Source: DATFVA01 sp963747755 (GTDB lineage: Bacteria > Bacteroidota > Ignavibacteria > Ignavibacteriales > Ignavibacteriaceae). Taken from it: a DNA stretch of 64,000 bases. The DNA lies in the NCBI GenBank assembly GCA_963747755.1, contig CAVVGK010000004.1, forward strand, positions 124,001-188,000. Reading direction: 5' to 3'. The position numbers and the translations under genes were made by a program. Below the pieces are notes generated by a model. The model was not told the origin of the DNA. It made no database searches and was given only the letters and a program-made list of their open reading frames with translations. Of this stretch, positions 16,651-25,222 are shown piece by piece (position 1 is the stretch's first letter; each line of letters begins with the position of its first letter).

Positions 16651-17469
16651 ATGTTGACAACAACTTTGTTTAGATCGATTGCATCCTGTGAGATAAACGC
16701 CTGGCAGGATATGTATAATGCAGCGGGATGGGAGCTGTCGGACCAATTCGGTATCAAGGTGTTCTCTATGGGTTCTGCCTGTGTGGCGCTAGCCAAGCAT
16801 ATTGATATTCTCGGGTTTAACCGCGTTATCGGACTCGGGTTGTTTCAGACGGCGTCAGAGCAGATGGTGGATGATATTATTTCGAAATATAAAACTGCCG
16901 GTATAAAAAGATTCTTTATACAGATCCACCCGGAAGCGGCTCCTCCACAGCTGAAGGACTGGTTTGAGACCCGGAAGATTCTTCATTACAATAACTGGGT
17001 AAAGCTTTACCGTGGTGTTGAGGATCCTCCCGATACAGAAACCGAGCTTGAGATCCGGGAGGTTCAGAATAAGGACGAGGTGGACAGGTTCGGTGAAATA
17101 ATTACGCGGAGCTTTGACTGGCCGGATGAGATGAGGCAGTGGTTTGAAAATCTTGTCGGCAGGAAATGCTGGAAAACGTACCTGGCGTTTGATGGCGACA
17201 AGGCTGTTGCGGCGGCATTAATGTACGTGAAGGACGACTGCGGTTGGCTTTCATTTGCTAGCACTTTACCCGACTACAGGGGTAAGGGAGCTCAGACGGC
17301 TTTGATAGCCAGGAGAATTCGTGATGCAGCTGAGCTGGGATGCAAAGTGCTGACTGTAGAAACTGCTGAGGACAGCGAAGAGAAAAGATCACAGTCATTG
17401 CAGAATATTCAGAAAATGGGTTTCGAGGTAGCGTTCGTTCGCCCCAACTTCCTCTGGAAAGCAGAGTAG
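16651..17469 (+). CDS. GNAT-family N-acetyltransferase
   Basis: The 272-aa product has a C-terminal GNAT domain (about residues 130-270): strand-rich WKTYLAFDGDKAVAAALMYV, the acetyl-CoA loop in LPDYRGKGAQTALIARRI (motif RGKGAQTAL), and VLTVETAEDSEEKRSQSLQN with KMGFEVAFVRPNFLW. The N-terminal 120 residues are a diverged, probably GNAT-like half (GSACVALAKHIDILGFNRVI, IHPEAAPPQLKDWF), so the protein is a double-GNAT type. The acyl acceptor is unknown. A gcgga site precedes the ATG. It faces the MFS gene tail to tail with 22 bases between. Confidence 0.85.
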   Translation: MLTTTLFRSIASCEINAWQDMYNAAGWELSDQFGIKVFSMGSACVALAKHIDILGFNRVIGLGLFQTASEQMVDDIISKYKTAGIKRFFIQIHPEAAPPQLKDWFETRKILHYNNWVKLYRGVEDPPDTETELEIREVQNKDEVDRFGEIITRSFDWPDEMRQWFENLVGRKCWKTYLAFDGDKAVAAALMYVKDDCGWLSFASTLPDYRGKGAQTALIARRIRDAAELGCKVLTVETAEDSEEKRSQSLQNIQKMGFEVAFVRPNFLWKAE

Positions 17470-17491
17470 CATAATTCCATAGCAATTGAAC

Positions 17492-18718
17492 CTATTCATC
17501 GGAGTTACCTCTCAGCTTAATCATCCTCAGAAAAACAAGCGAGATAAATGAAACCAGGCTCATTACAATAAACGCTGCGGGATACCCTGCGCCTGCGGTT
17601 ATATTCCCCCCGGCCCAGGCCGACCATGCCTCGCATCCGTTAGTTGCTGCCATAAAAGTTGAGAACTGCGTCGCTCCCAGTTTCGGATTAGTAAGATCCA
17701 TAAACAATGCATACGATGACGCTGTAAAGATTCCTATAAACAAATAGATTAAAGTGAGAAGAGTGATGGCAAAAATTTCCGGGACTCCATGGAGCAGGTA
17801 ATCGCCTGCAGCAAGGATTATTATTAATGTCGAGAAAGCAGACAGTGATAAACCGACGGTCTTCTTCCTGCCAATCTTATCCGAGAATTTCCCTCCTATT
17901 ATTCCGCCGGCCAGCATCGCAAGTACGGAAGGAACACTGAAGAAAATTCCTATGACATAGCTGGAGACATTTCTATCGACGAGAAAAGGTCCCGCCAACG
18001 CTCCCAGCGCCTCAAATCCCGCTGCCCCTATAAAAGCAAACATAATTGCGAACCAGGTTGAAGGCTTACGGAAAGCAATTAAAAAATGGTTAAGGAAGTC
18101 TTGGAAATTTTCCTTGTTTTCAGATTTCTTTTCACCGGATTCTTTCACGAAAAACAACAGGAACATCGATGCCCAGATAAACATTATGAGCAGCGGGAAG
18201 ATCCACTTCCAGCCGATCCAGCTTACTGCCAGCAGTGCACCTCCGCCGAATAAGCTTCTGCCGGTGAGCATTCCAGCGTTCATATAGCCGTTTATGATTC
18301 CTCTTTCGTTTTCGGTGATTGTGTTTATTGCGAAGGCGTCGATGGATACATCCTGCGTTGCAGCGGCGAAGGCATGGACGATAAGGATGATCCTGATAAG
18401 GTCGAAATTTTCCGTGAGGTTGAGAAACATCAGGGGGATGAAGGTTAATCCCATTATCAGCTGCGTAGAGATTATCCACGACTTAAAACCCCACCGCGAC
18501 GAGTGAAATGAATCTACCAGCGGCGCCCAGATAAACTTTAATGCCCAGGGGAAAATAAGAATGGCTGTAAGTGAGGTGATCTTATCTATCGGGACTTTCT
18601 GAAGGCGCAGAAGCGTCGGGAGAGCCCACCAGATGAAACCGATAGGAGCTCCTTCACTCAGGTAAAGGAATGCAAAGAGGATTTTCCTTCCGGTCGGTTT
18701 GTCTATAAGGTTGGTCAA
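17492..18718 (-). CDS. Major facilitator superfamily transporter (AmpG-like)
   Basis: A 408-aa integral membrane protein with about twelve hydrophobic segments. FLYLSEGAPIGFIWWALPTL and ALKFIWAPLVDSFHSSRWGF match the start of AmpG/BT1-like MFS proteins; the cytoplasmic GGKFSDKIGRKKT loop is the MFS motif between helices. AmpG relatives import muropeptides in other bacteria, but the substrate is not certain here. The start must be TTG 18718: a stop lies shortly upstream in the frame, no ATG is available, and a cggga site precedes it. It is transcribed away from the repeat array. Confidence 0.88.
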   Translation of the reverse strand: MTNLIDKPTGRKILFAFLYLSEGAPIGFIWWALPTLLRLQKVPIDKITSLTAILIFPWALKFIWAPLVDSFHSSRWGFKSWIISTQLIMGLTFIPLMFLNLTENFDLIRIILIVHAFAAATQDVSIDAFAINTITENERGIINGYMNAGMLTGRSLFGGGALLAVSWIGWKWIFPLLIMFIWASMFLLFFVKESGEKKSENKENFQDFLNHFLIAFRKPSTWFAIMFAFIGAAGFEALGALAGPFLVDRNVSSYVIGIFFSVPSVLAMLAGGIIGGKFSDKIGRKKTVGLSLSAFSTLIIILAAGDYLLHGVPEIFAITLLTLIYLFIGIFTASSYALFMDLTNPKLGATQFSTFMAATNGCEAWSAWAGGNITAGAGYPAAFIVMSLVSFISLVFLRMIKLRGNSDE

Positions 18719-18821
18719 ATAGTTTTCCCGGGTTCATTTGTAATCAGTGTATAATACTGATGGAATAATGTTCTGCAAAGCTGATACCAGCTCCATTACA
18801 GATATTGAACATCTGCGATTG

Positions 18822-19334
18822 GAATGTGGCTAAAGCCTGGATGTTATATTTAGCATTGTTGTCCGTCAGTTGAAACTGACGGCAATGCAGTTTAAACACG
18901 ACGGCAATGCAATTGAAACGGACGGGCAATCCACTTACAAGAATGTGGCTAAAGCCTGGATGTTATATTTAGCATTGTTGTCCGTCAGTTGAAACTGACG
19001 GCAATGCAGTTTAAACACGACGGCAATGCAATTGAAACGGACGGGCAATCCACTTACAAGAATGTGGCTAAAGCCTGGATGTTATATTTAGCATTGTTGT
19101 CCGTCAGTTGAAACTGACGGCAATGCGGTTTAAACACGACGGCAATGCAGTTTAAACACGACGGCAATGCAATTGAAACGGACGGGCAATCCACTTACAA
19201 GAATGTGGCTAAAGCCTGGATGTTATATTTAGCATTGTTGTCCGTCAGTTGAAACTGACGGCAATGCAGTTTAAACACGACGGCAATGCAATTGAAACTG
19301 ACGGCAATGCAGTTTAAACACGACGGCAATGCAA
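18822..19334 (+). repeat. Tandem array of a 119-bp unit, about four copies
   Basis: Copies start at 18822, 18941, 19060 and 19201; the last is cut at about 19334. Spacing is 119, 119 and 141; the extra 22 bases are one more copy of an internal 22-base unit (gtttaaacacgacggcaatgca). Each copy holds the palindrome ggctaaagcc, an inverted repeat ccgtcagtt-ga-aactgacgg able to form a 9-bp hairpin, the 22-base unit once or twice, and aattgaaacggacgggcaatcc. Copies are almost identical, so the expansion is recent. The array fills the gap between two divergent-ended genes (MFS start and HPF stop). A diverged copy is at 11428-11576. No CRISPR-type spacers are present. Confidence 0.9.
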
Positions 19335-19343
19335 CATCTGCCT

Positions 19344-19904
19344 CTATCCATTCTGTATTATGTGAACCGTGCTGGCCTGGGGGCCTTCGTCTCCCTCCTC
19401 CTCGAAGAAATTAACTCCCATCCCGGCTTCAAGTTTTTCGAAGTCCTTATTCAGCACGCTGTTCTTATGGAAGTAAATTTCTCTTCCGTTTACCGTTCTG
19501 AGAAACCCGTAACCATCCTCGTAGAAGACCCTGTCAACAATAGCCGCTACCTCCTGCTGCGGGTGCTGTTTTACATTCTCTCTCTGTTTTTGGGTTAATT
19601 TCTCAAGCTGCTTTTTGGCGGCATCGAAGGCATAACGGATCACCTTCTCAAGTCCATCCGACATTGCACCCTCTCCCGGCTTCCGTTCTACAACCAGTTC
19701 ATGTCCCGGCGGTACACGCATGTCGATCCTGATACGGAAGGGGCTGCCGTCATTTATTGCTCTCTGAGGTTTTTCAACTGCCACACGGCAGCTCGTTATA
19801 TAATCACAAATTCTCTCTAATTTATTTACTTTTGCGCGTATTAAATTTTCAATTTTATCAGTTTTTCTTATGTCCCGGTATGATATTTCAAGAGGTATCT
19901 GCAT
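19344..19904 (-). CDS. Ribosome-associated HPF/RaiA protein fused to a cold-shock domain
   Basis: The 186-aa product joins two parts. Residues 1 to about 115 are a hibernation-promoting factor/RaiA-like domain (ISYRDIRKTDKIENLIRAKV, VAVEKPQRAINDGSPFRIRI, VRRIDMRVPPGHELVV in similar order). Residues from about 118 are a cold-shock-like nucleic-acid binding domain (VDRVFYEDGYGFLRTVNGRE, IYFHKNSVLNKDFEKLEAG). Such fusions are known in several phyla. It probably binds the ribosome decoding site under stress, with the cold-shock part contacting RNA. Its 3' end lies against the repeat array; upstream is an AT-rich region shared with the SGNH gene. Confidence 0.9.
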   Translation of the reverse strand: MQIPLEISYRDIRKTDKIENLIRAKVNKLERICDYITSCRVAVEKPQRAINDGSPFRIRIDMRVPPGHELVVERKPGEGAMSDGLEKVIRYAFDAAKKQLEKLTQKQRENVKQHPQQEVAAIVDRVFYEDGYGFLRTVNGREIYFHKNSVLNKDFEKLEAGMGVNFFEEEGDEGPQASTVHIIQNG

Positions 19905-20060
19905 ATATAGCTCCTTTTTTTGTATATATTTACAAAATAATTCTGAATTTTGTCAATCACAAATGAGCACACGACAAACAGATCACAGTATAGAGCAAAG
20001 AGCATGGAACATGGAGCAGAGCGGCAGGAATTTGGAAACTGAAAATTACCATTGTTGATC

Positions 20061-21050
20061 ATGAAGAGATACTTACTGATTGTACTATATAATATGATCG
20101 TTATCGCAATCCTCTTTCTTCTTCTTGAGGGTGCAGTAAGAATATTTGTGCGGGAGATTACTCTATCGGGAACAAGCGCAAACCTTGTGGTCGATTCACT
20201 TTACAGCGATTCGCCCGGAATCAGGTCTGATACAGCGGGAACTTCGGGCAGTGTTGAGAAAACAACTAATGATTACCACGCATGGAAATACTTCAAGCCG
20301 GCAGCAGGGGCGGCACGAAAGCTGCTTTTTCTGGGTGATTCAGTTACAATGGGAATAAGTGTGGAGAATGATTCTACTTATGCGGGGATCATAAACAATA
20401 GTCTCGATAGTCTGAGTGTAATCAACCCATCATTGATCGGGTATTCTTCTATGGATTACCTGAATGTATTTAAGGCGTTCGTGGAAAGGAACAGGTTTAA
20501 TCTCAGTTTCTCTTCTATTGTGGTGTTCTGGACACTGAATGATATTTATTCAAACTATCCGAATGAAAATGCCCCCGAATTTTCAGGCGGGAGTTTCTTA
20601 AATAATATCATAAATTTATTCAGGAAGAATTCAAAAGCGTATCACTTCCTTAAGAACCTTTTCAGCGACCGATCGCGCGCCTACTATGAATATGACAGGC
20701 AATTCTATACGAAGAGCAATCCCCTTCTGCTGCGTTCAATAAATAATCTTAAACATATATCGTCTGCCTGCGATTCATTGGGAATAGAGATGCAGGTTGT
20801 TCTGCTGCCCTACGAATATCAGCTTAGAAAGGTGAGGGATACAGACGAAAGCGGGTCACCTATCTTTTATCCTCAGAAGCTTATGAAGGCGGAACTGAAG
20901 GAATTTAATATCGGGGTAATTGATCTGCGGAATGCTTTTAAAGATGATTACCGGAATTCGCGGGACTACTACCTCTATGGTGACGGCATTCATTTCAATA
21001 AGAGGGGGCACAAGTTGGCAGCTAAGTATTTGTGGAATTTATCGAATTAA
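20061..21050 (+). CDS. Membrane-anchored SGNH/GDSL hydrolase
   Basis: From ATG 20061 (MKRYLLIVLYNMIVIAILFL) the product has 329 residues; a TTG three codons earlier is also in frame, but neither has a clear ribosome site. One N-terminal membrane helix anchors a periplasmic SGNH hydrolase domain: block I LLFLGDSVTMG (nucleophile Ser), block III VVFWTLNDIYSNYP (Asn), and the C-terminal DGIHFNKRGHKLAA (Asp-x-x-His). The family removes acetyl or acyl groups from polysaccharides or lipids; the substrate is not visible. No glycan synthesis genes are adjacent. Confidence 0.88.
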   Translation: MKRYLLIVLYNMIVIAILFLLLEGAVRIFVREITLSGTSANLVVDSLYSDSPGIRSDTAGTSGSVEKTTNDYHAWKYFKPAAGAARKLLFLGDSVTMGISVENDSTYAGIINNSLDSLSVINPSLIGYSSMDYLNVFKAFVERNRFNLSFSSIVVFWTLNDIYSNYPNENAPEFSGGSFLNNIINLFRKNSKAYHFLKNLFSDRSRAYYEYDRQFYTKSNPLLLRSINNLKHISSACDSLGIEMQVVLLPYEYQLRKVRDTDESGSPIFYPQKLMKAELKEFNIGVIDLRNAFKDDYRNSRDYYLYGDGIHFNKRGHKLAAKYLWNLSN

Positions 21051-21062
21051 TGAATTAAGCGG

Positions 21063-21096
21063 ATTGGCGGATTGAAGAATTATCTAATCCGCCAAT
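21063..21096. terminator. Hairpin between convergent genes
   Basis: Stem attggcggatt (21063-21073) pairs with aatccgccaat (21086-21096), 11 bp, loop 12. A modest T-rich run follows on the plus strand (tgttt). It separates the SGNH gene and the DUF4476 gene and may serve both. Confidence 0.55.
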
Positions 21097-21107
21097 TGTT
21101 TAATCAT

Positions 21108-21689
21108 CTAATTTCTATCGAGGATCTCCCGGGCTTTCTGCTTGTCTTCAGAAAAGGTTAAGGCATTGATGATCCGGTATGAGTTATTCTTATCTATAAC
21201 GAAGGGGTAGGTCATCTCGAGTGTTTTAATTTTCCAGCTTGAGAAAGATGACAGCTCCATAAGACCGATTATCTGGTCGACGCTGTAATAATTATATTTT
21301 GCTGAAGCCTGCAGAACAGAGACTTTGTTCTCCTCGAACGATTCATTATTTATACTGTTGACAAGCATACGGTAATCAGGGTCGGGCATTGCCATTATAA
21401 CAGGTTCCACTTCGACATCCATCTGATTCCTTATAGCTTCCAGCATATCATAAATTCGATGCAGGTCCCTCTTCGCCTTATTATATTCACGCGAACGCAG
21501 CTGGGTAAGGTAATAAGCATCAAGGTCGTCGAGTTTATCTTTAATCCGGTCAAGCAGCTTTTCAGTCTTATCAGAGACCATCGGGGTTTTGCGGTCATCA
21601 TTTCTATCGTGATGCTGAGGTAGGATAACTCCCGAAAACATAAATATTAAAAATCCTGCAAGTATAATTTTTGTAAATGAACCTTTCAA
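21108..21689 (-). CDS. Secreted DUF4476-like protein, TTG start
   Basis: A ggagg lies 6 bases before TTG 21689, which gives a clean signal peptide (MKGSFTKIILAGFLIFMFSG, cleaved near LPQ); a longer frame to 21737 would put a poor extension in front of it. The 193-aa product has a charged coiled stretch (SDKTEKLLDRIKDKLDDLDA) and then the DUF4476-like block (FEENKVSVLQASAKYNYYSV, QIIGLMELSSFSSWKIKTLE, AFPFVIDKNNSY-like end). DUF4476 proteins are found in FCB bacteria and have no known activity. Periplasmic. Confidence 0.75.
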   Translation of the reverse strand: MKGSFTKIILAGFLIFMFSGVILPQHHDRNDDRKTPMVSDKTEKLLDRIKDKLDDLDAYYLTQLRSREYNKAKRDLHRIYDMLEAIRNQMDVEVEPVIMAMPDPDYRMLVNSINNESFEENKVSVLQASAKYNYYSVDQIIGLMELSSFSSWKIKTLEMTYPFVIDKNNSYRIINALTFSEDKQKAREILDRN

Positions 21690-21956
21690 CTTGACCTCCG
21701 TAAGTGGATATAAATATTTCAGACGCCAAAAGCACACAAAAAGTCTGCCTGAATTTATATACCGGAGATGACGTGAAAAAACGGCGGAAATAAGATAATT
21801 TGTTCGGCAGTCAGCACGGAACAGGGAAATCTTTACCGGTTGAATCCCTGGTTAAAATATTAGGTTCGCCTGAATAACTTTGAGCGACCATTGAACCCGA
21901 CACTGAATTGAAGAACCGTTAAACTCCGGCAGTTATGACGGGATAGGATTTCTGCT

Positions 21957-22005
21957 AAAAACCCCGGGATGCCGCCTGTGTCGGGCAGACAGGTCAATCC
22001 CGGGG
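21957..22005 (-). terminator. Intrinsic terminator of the HEAT-repeat gene
   Basis: A 9-bp stem, ccccgggat (21962-21970) with atcccgggg (21997-22005), is followed on the minus strand by a run of five T (aaaaa on the plus strand at 21957-21961). It lies 30 bases after the stop at 22035. The remainder of 21690-21956 has no gene that I can see. Confidence 0.75.
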
Positions 22006-22034
22006 ATTAGCGAGGTTAAGGTTAAAAGGAAACA

Positions 22035-22451
22035 TCAGCTCTTATCTGCTTTCCCATTTGTCTTCAAATTGTAATCCTTATACAAGTACTGAAGCATACA
22101 GCTGATATTAGTACTGCATTCTCCCAGATCGATGGCCCTCTTTACAAGGTTCACACCTCGTGGGTTTCCTATTTTCAACAACGACCAGGCTGCAACCAGC
22201 TTAGCACCCTCATTTTTAGCGTTGCGGAATAAGTCCATTAGCGGAATGAGTGCTTTCTCTGATTTCAGCTCTCCGAGGAAATAAGCACAGCTTACACTCA
22301 GACTGGGATTGTCAGAGTTCAATCCCTTCAGATAATTACTCTCAATTTTGTGGTATTCTCTGTTGGCTAACAATTCTTTCGGAGGAGCCTGTGCAAATGC
22401 TGCAGCTGCTGCCGTTAAGAAAACCACCAGATATAAAATTACCCGTTTCAT
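22035..22451 (-). CDS. Small secreted HEAT-repeat protein
   Basis: The 138-aa product has a signal peptide (MKRVILYLVVFLTAAAAAFA, cut before QAPPKELL). The rest is about two HEAT repeats (SLSVSCAYFLGELKSEKALI, PLMDLFRNAKNEGAKLVAAW, SLLKIGNPRGVNLVKRAIDL). A pair of Cys residues near the end (GECSTNISCML) could form a disulphide in the periplasm. It resembles the protein at 43483-43920 in size, signal and fold, so the two may be diverged paralogues. It follows the histidine kinase gene on the same strand after 140 bases. Confidence 0.75.
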   Translation of the reverse strand: MKRVILYLVVFLTAAAAAFAQAPPKELLANREYHKIESNYLKGLNSDNPSLSVSCAYFLGELKSEKALIPLMDLFRNAKNEGAKLVAAWSLLKIGNPRGVNLVKRAIDLGECSTNISCMLQYLYKDYNLKTNGKADKS

Positions 22452-22591
22452 CTCGACCTCCCGGGTTTATTAAAAAAACATCATCAATAGATTTGATGAC
22501 CTTGCTTAATGCAATTATAGGTTATTAAGGGAGGCTGTTCTACCATCCTGGTAGCTTAAAATGATAATTTCGTCCACAGACACTGTATCTT

Positions 22592-24811
22592 CTATATTTT
22601 CTTTTGATGGTATTGAGAGGGTTGAAAACCGAATTGTTTCTGAAAACATTTTGAGAAGTATGAAGGATTGTTGAAACCAACCTCGAGTGATACTTCGGCT
22701 ACGTTTCCCCATTTCTGCTCTATCAGCTTTGCAGCTTTGTTCAGCCTCAGTCTCCTTATCAGATCACTCGGGGATTCCCCGATCAGTGAATCAAGTTTCC
22801 TGTGTAGTATGGATCTGCTGACAGCCAATTCACCCGCTAATGATTGAACGCTGAAACTGAAATCCGAAATATGCTTATTGATTATCATTACCGCATCCTG
22901 CAAAAACTTCTGATCTATTGATGTCAGGCGGATGTCATCTAATAGAATACCTTGGGCTCTAAAATGTTCATGGATCCGTTTTCTTTGTCCTAATAAGTTT
23001 CTTACCCTGGCTTTTAATTCCCACGCTTCAAAAGGTTTGATGATATAATCATCCGCCCCCGAATCCAGGCCATTGATTTTATCTGAAACGGCAGACCTGG
23101 CAGTAAGAAGAATGAGCGGGATATGACTGGTTCTTACATCGGATTTTAATTCCCTCAACAAACTGATCCCATCCATTTCAGGCATCATAATATCGCTTAT
23201 TACCAGGTCAGGTATAGTTTCAAATGATTTAGCCAGACCGGATTTCCCATTCTCCGCCTGTACTACTTTATAATAATCTTCAAGTATGCCTGCTATATAT
23301 TTCCTGAGATTTTCATTGTCTTCAATAATTAATAAAACAGGATTTCCTTTTATGTTTAATTCGGAATCCATACGATTTTCCGAAGCTGGCACCGGAGTAA
23401 CTTTGTATCCGTCAAGCAGCCGGTATGTGTCATCCTGCGCCTCTCCCGCAGCCGCCTCCTTAGTTTCAATATCAGAAGATTTTTCAGCCGGGCATGGTGA
23501 AGGCTCTATACCCATAGGAAATTTTAATCGAAATTTAGTACCCTTTCCTTCACGGCTCTGAACCACTATTGATCCTTTATGAAGTTCCACCAGCTCCTTT
23601 ACCAGTGCAAGACCTATACCGGTACCCTCATACTTACCGGAAGTTTCATCAGCCTGGTAGTACCTTTCGAAAATTCTGTTAAGCTGATTCTCGCCGATGC
23701 CTTTTCCATTATCTTCCACTGTAATTTCCAGAAGTCCGGCTGAAATATTATCCTCATTTCTCCTGTTGTATGAATCTGTAAGAACCCTGATGCCGACATT
23801 CACACTCCCTCTTCGCTGCGTAAATTTTATGGCATTTGAAAGAAGGTTACTGATTATTTTATCTATCTTATCCCTGTCAAAACAGAAAGTAATTTGTTTA
23901 TCGGCTTTAAATTGAAGACGGATTTCTTTCGATTCCGCCAAAGACTGAAATGACAAGACAATATCTTCAACGGTTTTTGTTATGTTACCCTTAACAGCTT
24001 CAAGTTTAACCTGTCCCGCTTCAATTTTGGAAAGGTCAAGTATCTGGTCTGTAAGAGTTTTTAATTTTAATCCGCTTTTAAGGATTACATCAGCGAGTTC
24101 GCGCACCTTGTTTATTTCATTAAGACCAAGGATCTGCCTGGCCGGACCCAGGATCAGTGTAAGCGGAGTCCTAAATTCGTGAGATATATTGGTAAAGAAA
24201 TGAGTCTTAAGCTTATCCAGTTCCTGCAGCTTTTCCGCTTCTTTCCGTTCCTGGAATGATTTCCTTTGGAGCTCAAGATTCTTAATCAGCTGACCGGCCT
24301 GAACGGATATTATCGAAAATAATGTCATATCACCTTTGGTAAATGGTTTACCATTTTTCTTATTAACAAGCATCATCAGTCCGGTAATATCACCCTCAAA
24401 CCATATCGGAACGCACAGCACCGAACGAATTTCCTTTTTCTCATCCTCTCCGGGATGAAACCGTTCATCATTCGATAGATCTTCGATTATTAACGGCTTC
24501 TTATTATGGAGTACCCAACCCGTTATGTCATTACCTATATGATAATTATGCCTGAGGCTGCTTGTATCATCCTGCCGAACCATTGTTCTGAACGGATTTT
24601 TGCTATTCTTTGTAACAAGCAGGATCGATCCCTGCTCAGCCGCTGCGGCGGTAATGGACTTCTGAACTATCAGGTTCAATATTTCATCAACGTTGACGGC
24701 CTTCCCCGATGAGACAGCAATATCGTTAAGCACCCTCAGTTCTTCCACTGAAGATCTCAACTTTGATATCTGTTCCTCGAGCTCTTTAACTTCCTGATCT
24801 GTCCGGGTCAT
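22592..24811 (-). CDS. GAF-histidine kinase-receiver-AraC hybrid sensor (one-protein two-component system)
   Basis: A 739-aa protein with, in order: a short coiled helix, a GAF domain (about 30-185; GKAVNVDEILNLIVQKSITA, EDLSNDERFHPG), a HisKA domain with His211 in FTNISHEFRTPLTLILG, a HATPase (DNGKGIGENQLNRIFERYYQ, GTGIGLALVKELVELHKGS), a receiver (LLIIEDNENLRKYIAGILED, Asp540 in LVISDIMMPEMDG, KPFEAWELKARV) and an AraC-type DNA-binding domain (LAGELAVSRSILHRKLDSLI, VSLEVGFNNPSYFSKCFQKQ). There is no transmembrane sensor. It is a cytosolic sensor that should act directly on promoters. The start overlaps the STAS gene by one base, so the two are translated together. Confidence 0.93.
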   Translation of the reverse strand: MTRTDQEVKELEEQISKLRSSVEELRVLNDIAVSSGKAVNVDEILNLIVQKSITAAAAEQGSILLVTKNSKNPFRTMVRQDDTSSLRHNYHIGNDITGWVLHNKKPLIIEDLSNDERFHPGEDEKKEIRSVLCVPIWFEGDITGLMMLVNKKNGKPFTKGDMTLFSIISVQAGQLIKNLELQRKSFQERKEAEKLQELDKLKTHFFTNISHEFRTPLTLILGPARQILGLNEINKVRELADVILKSGLKLKTLTDQILDLSKIEAGQVKLEAVKGNITKTVEDIVLSFQSLAESKEIRLQFKADKQITFCFDRDKIDKIISNLLSNAIKFTQRRGSVNVGIRVLTDSYNRRNEDNISAGLLEITVEDNGKGIGENQLNRIFERYYQADETSGKYEGTGIGLALVKELVELHKGSIVVQSREGKGTKFRLKFPMGIEPSPCPAEKSSDIETKEAAAGEAQDDTYRLLDGYKVTPVPASENRMDSELNIKGNPVLLIIEDNENLRKYIAGILEDYYKVVQAENGKSGLAKSFETIPDLVISDIMMPEMDGISLLRELKSDVRTSHIPLILLTARSAVSDKINGLDSGADDYIIKPFEAWELKARVRNLLGQRKRIHEHFRAQGILLDDIRLTSIDQKFLQDAVMIINKHISDFSFSVQSLAGELAVSRSILHRKLDSLIGESPSDLIRRLRLNKAAKLIEQKWGNVAEVSLEVGFNNPSYFSKCFQKQFGFQPSQYHQKKI

Positions 24812-25167
24812 TACGGCCGGGTGACCGGTTTACTAAAACTTGCTTCAGCCTGTTCTACAGAATTGTACTGATCAAATATCTGATCAAGTTTGGTGATGGA
24901 CAACAATCCTTCCATTTTATTGCTTATGGCTGCGAGTTTAAGATCGCCGCCTGCTTTTCTCAAAGAGGTCAGTCCGCTTATCAGGATGCCGAGTCCCGAA
25001 CTTGATATGAAACCAACACGACTCATATCCACGATAACATTTTTCTTACCCTGATCCATCAGACTGTGAAGTGTCTGGCTGAACTCTGTCGAGAGAGGAC
25101 CCCCGACCAGTTTTCCTTTGAGATGAATAGTTGAAGCATTATAGTTTTCAGTTAGATTGAGACTCAT
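24811..25167 (-). CDS. STAS-domain anti-sigma factor antagonist-like protein
   Basis: A 118-aa single STAS domain: AIHLKGKLVGGPLSTEFSQT-like start, then VIVDMSRVGFISSSGLGILI with the conserved Ser in the SSGLG loop that is phosphorylated in SpoIIAA/RsbV proteins, and LAAISNKMEGLLSITKLDQI. Partner switching normally needs a STAS protein, an RsbW-type kinase and a SpoIIE/RsbU phosphatase. The phosphatase is probably the GAF-SpoIIE protein at 38221-39531, in the same island; the RsbW kinase is not present. The gene ends as TAATG with the next start, so it is coupled to the kinase downstream. Confidence 0.92.
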   Translation of the reverse strand: MSLNLTENYNASTIHLKGKLVGGPLSTEFSQTLHSLMDQGKKNVIVDMSRVGFISSSGLGILISGLTSLRKAGGDLKLAAISNKMEGLLSITKLDQIFDQYNSVEQAEASFSKPVTRP

Positions 25168-25222
25168 CTTGCCCTCCTGTAATTAATTAAACTAAACCCC
25201 GAGTCGGATTGGTGTGATACAA

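Noticed and set aside
18822..19334. CRISPR array
   Set aside because: Repeats are contiguous 119-bp units with internal repeats and no unique spacers; no cas gene is close (the DUF2779 protein is a separate family).
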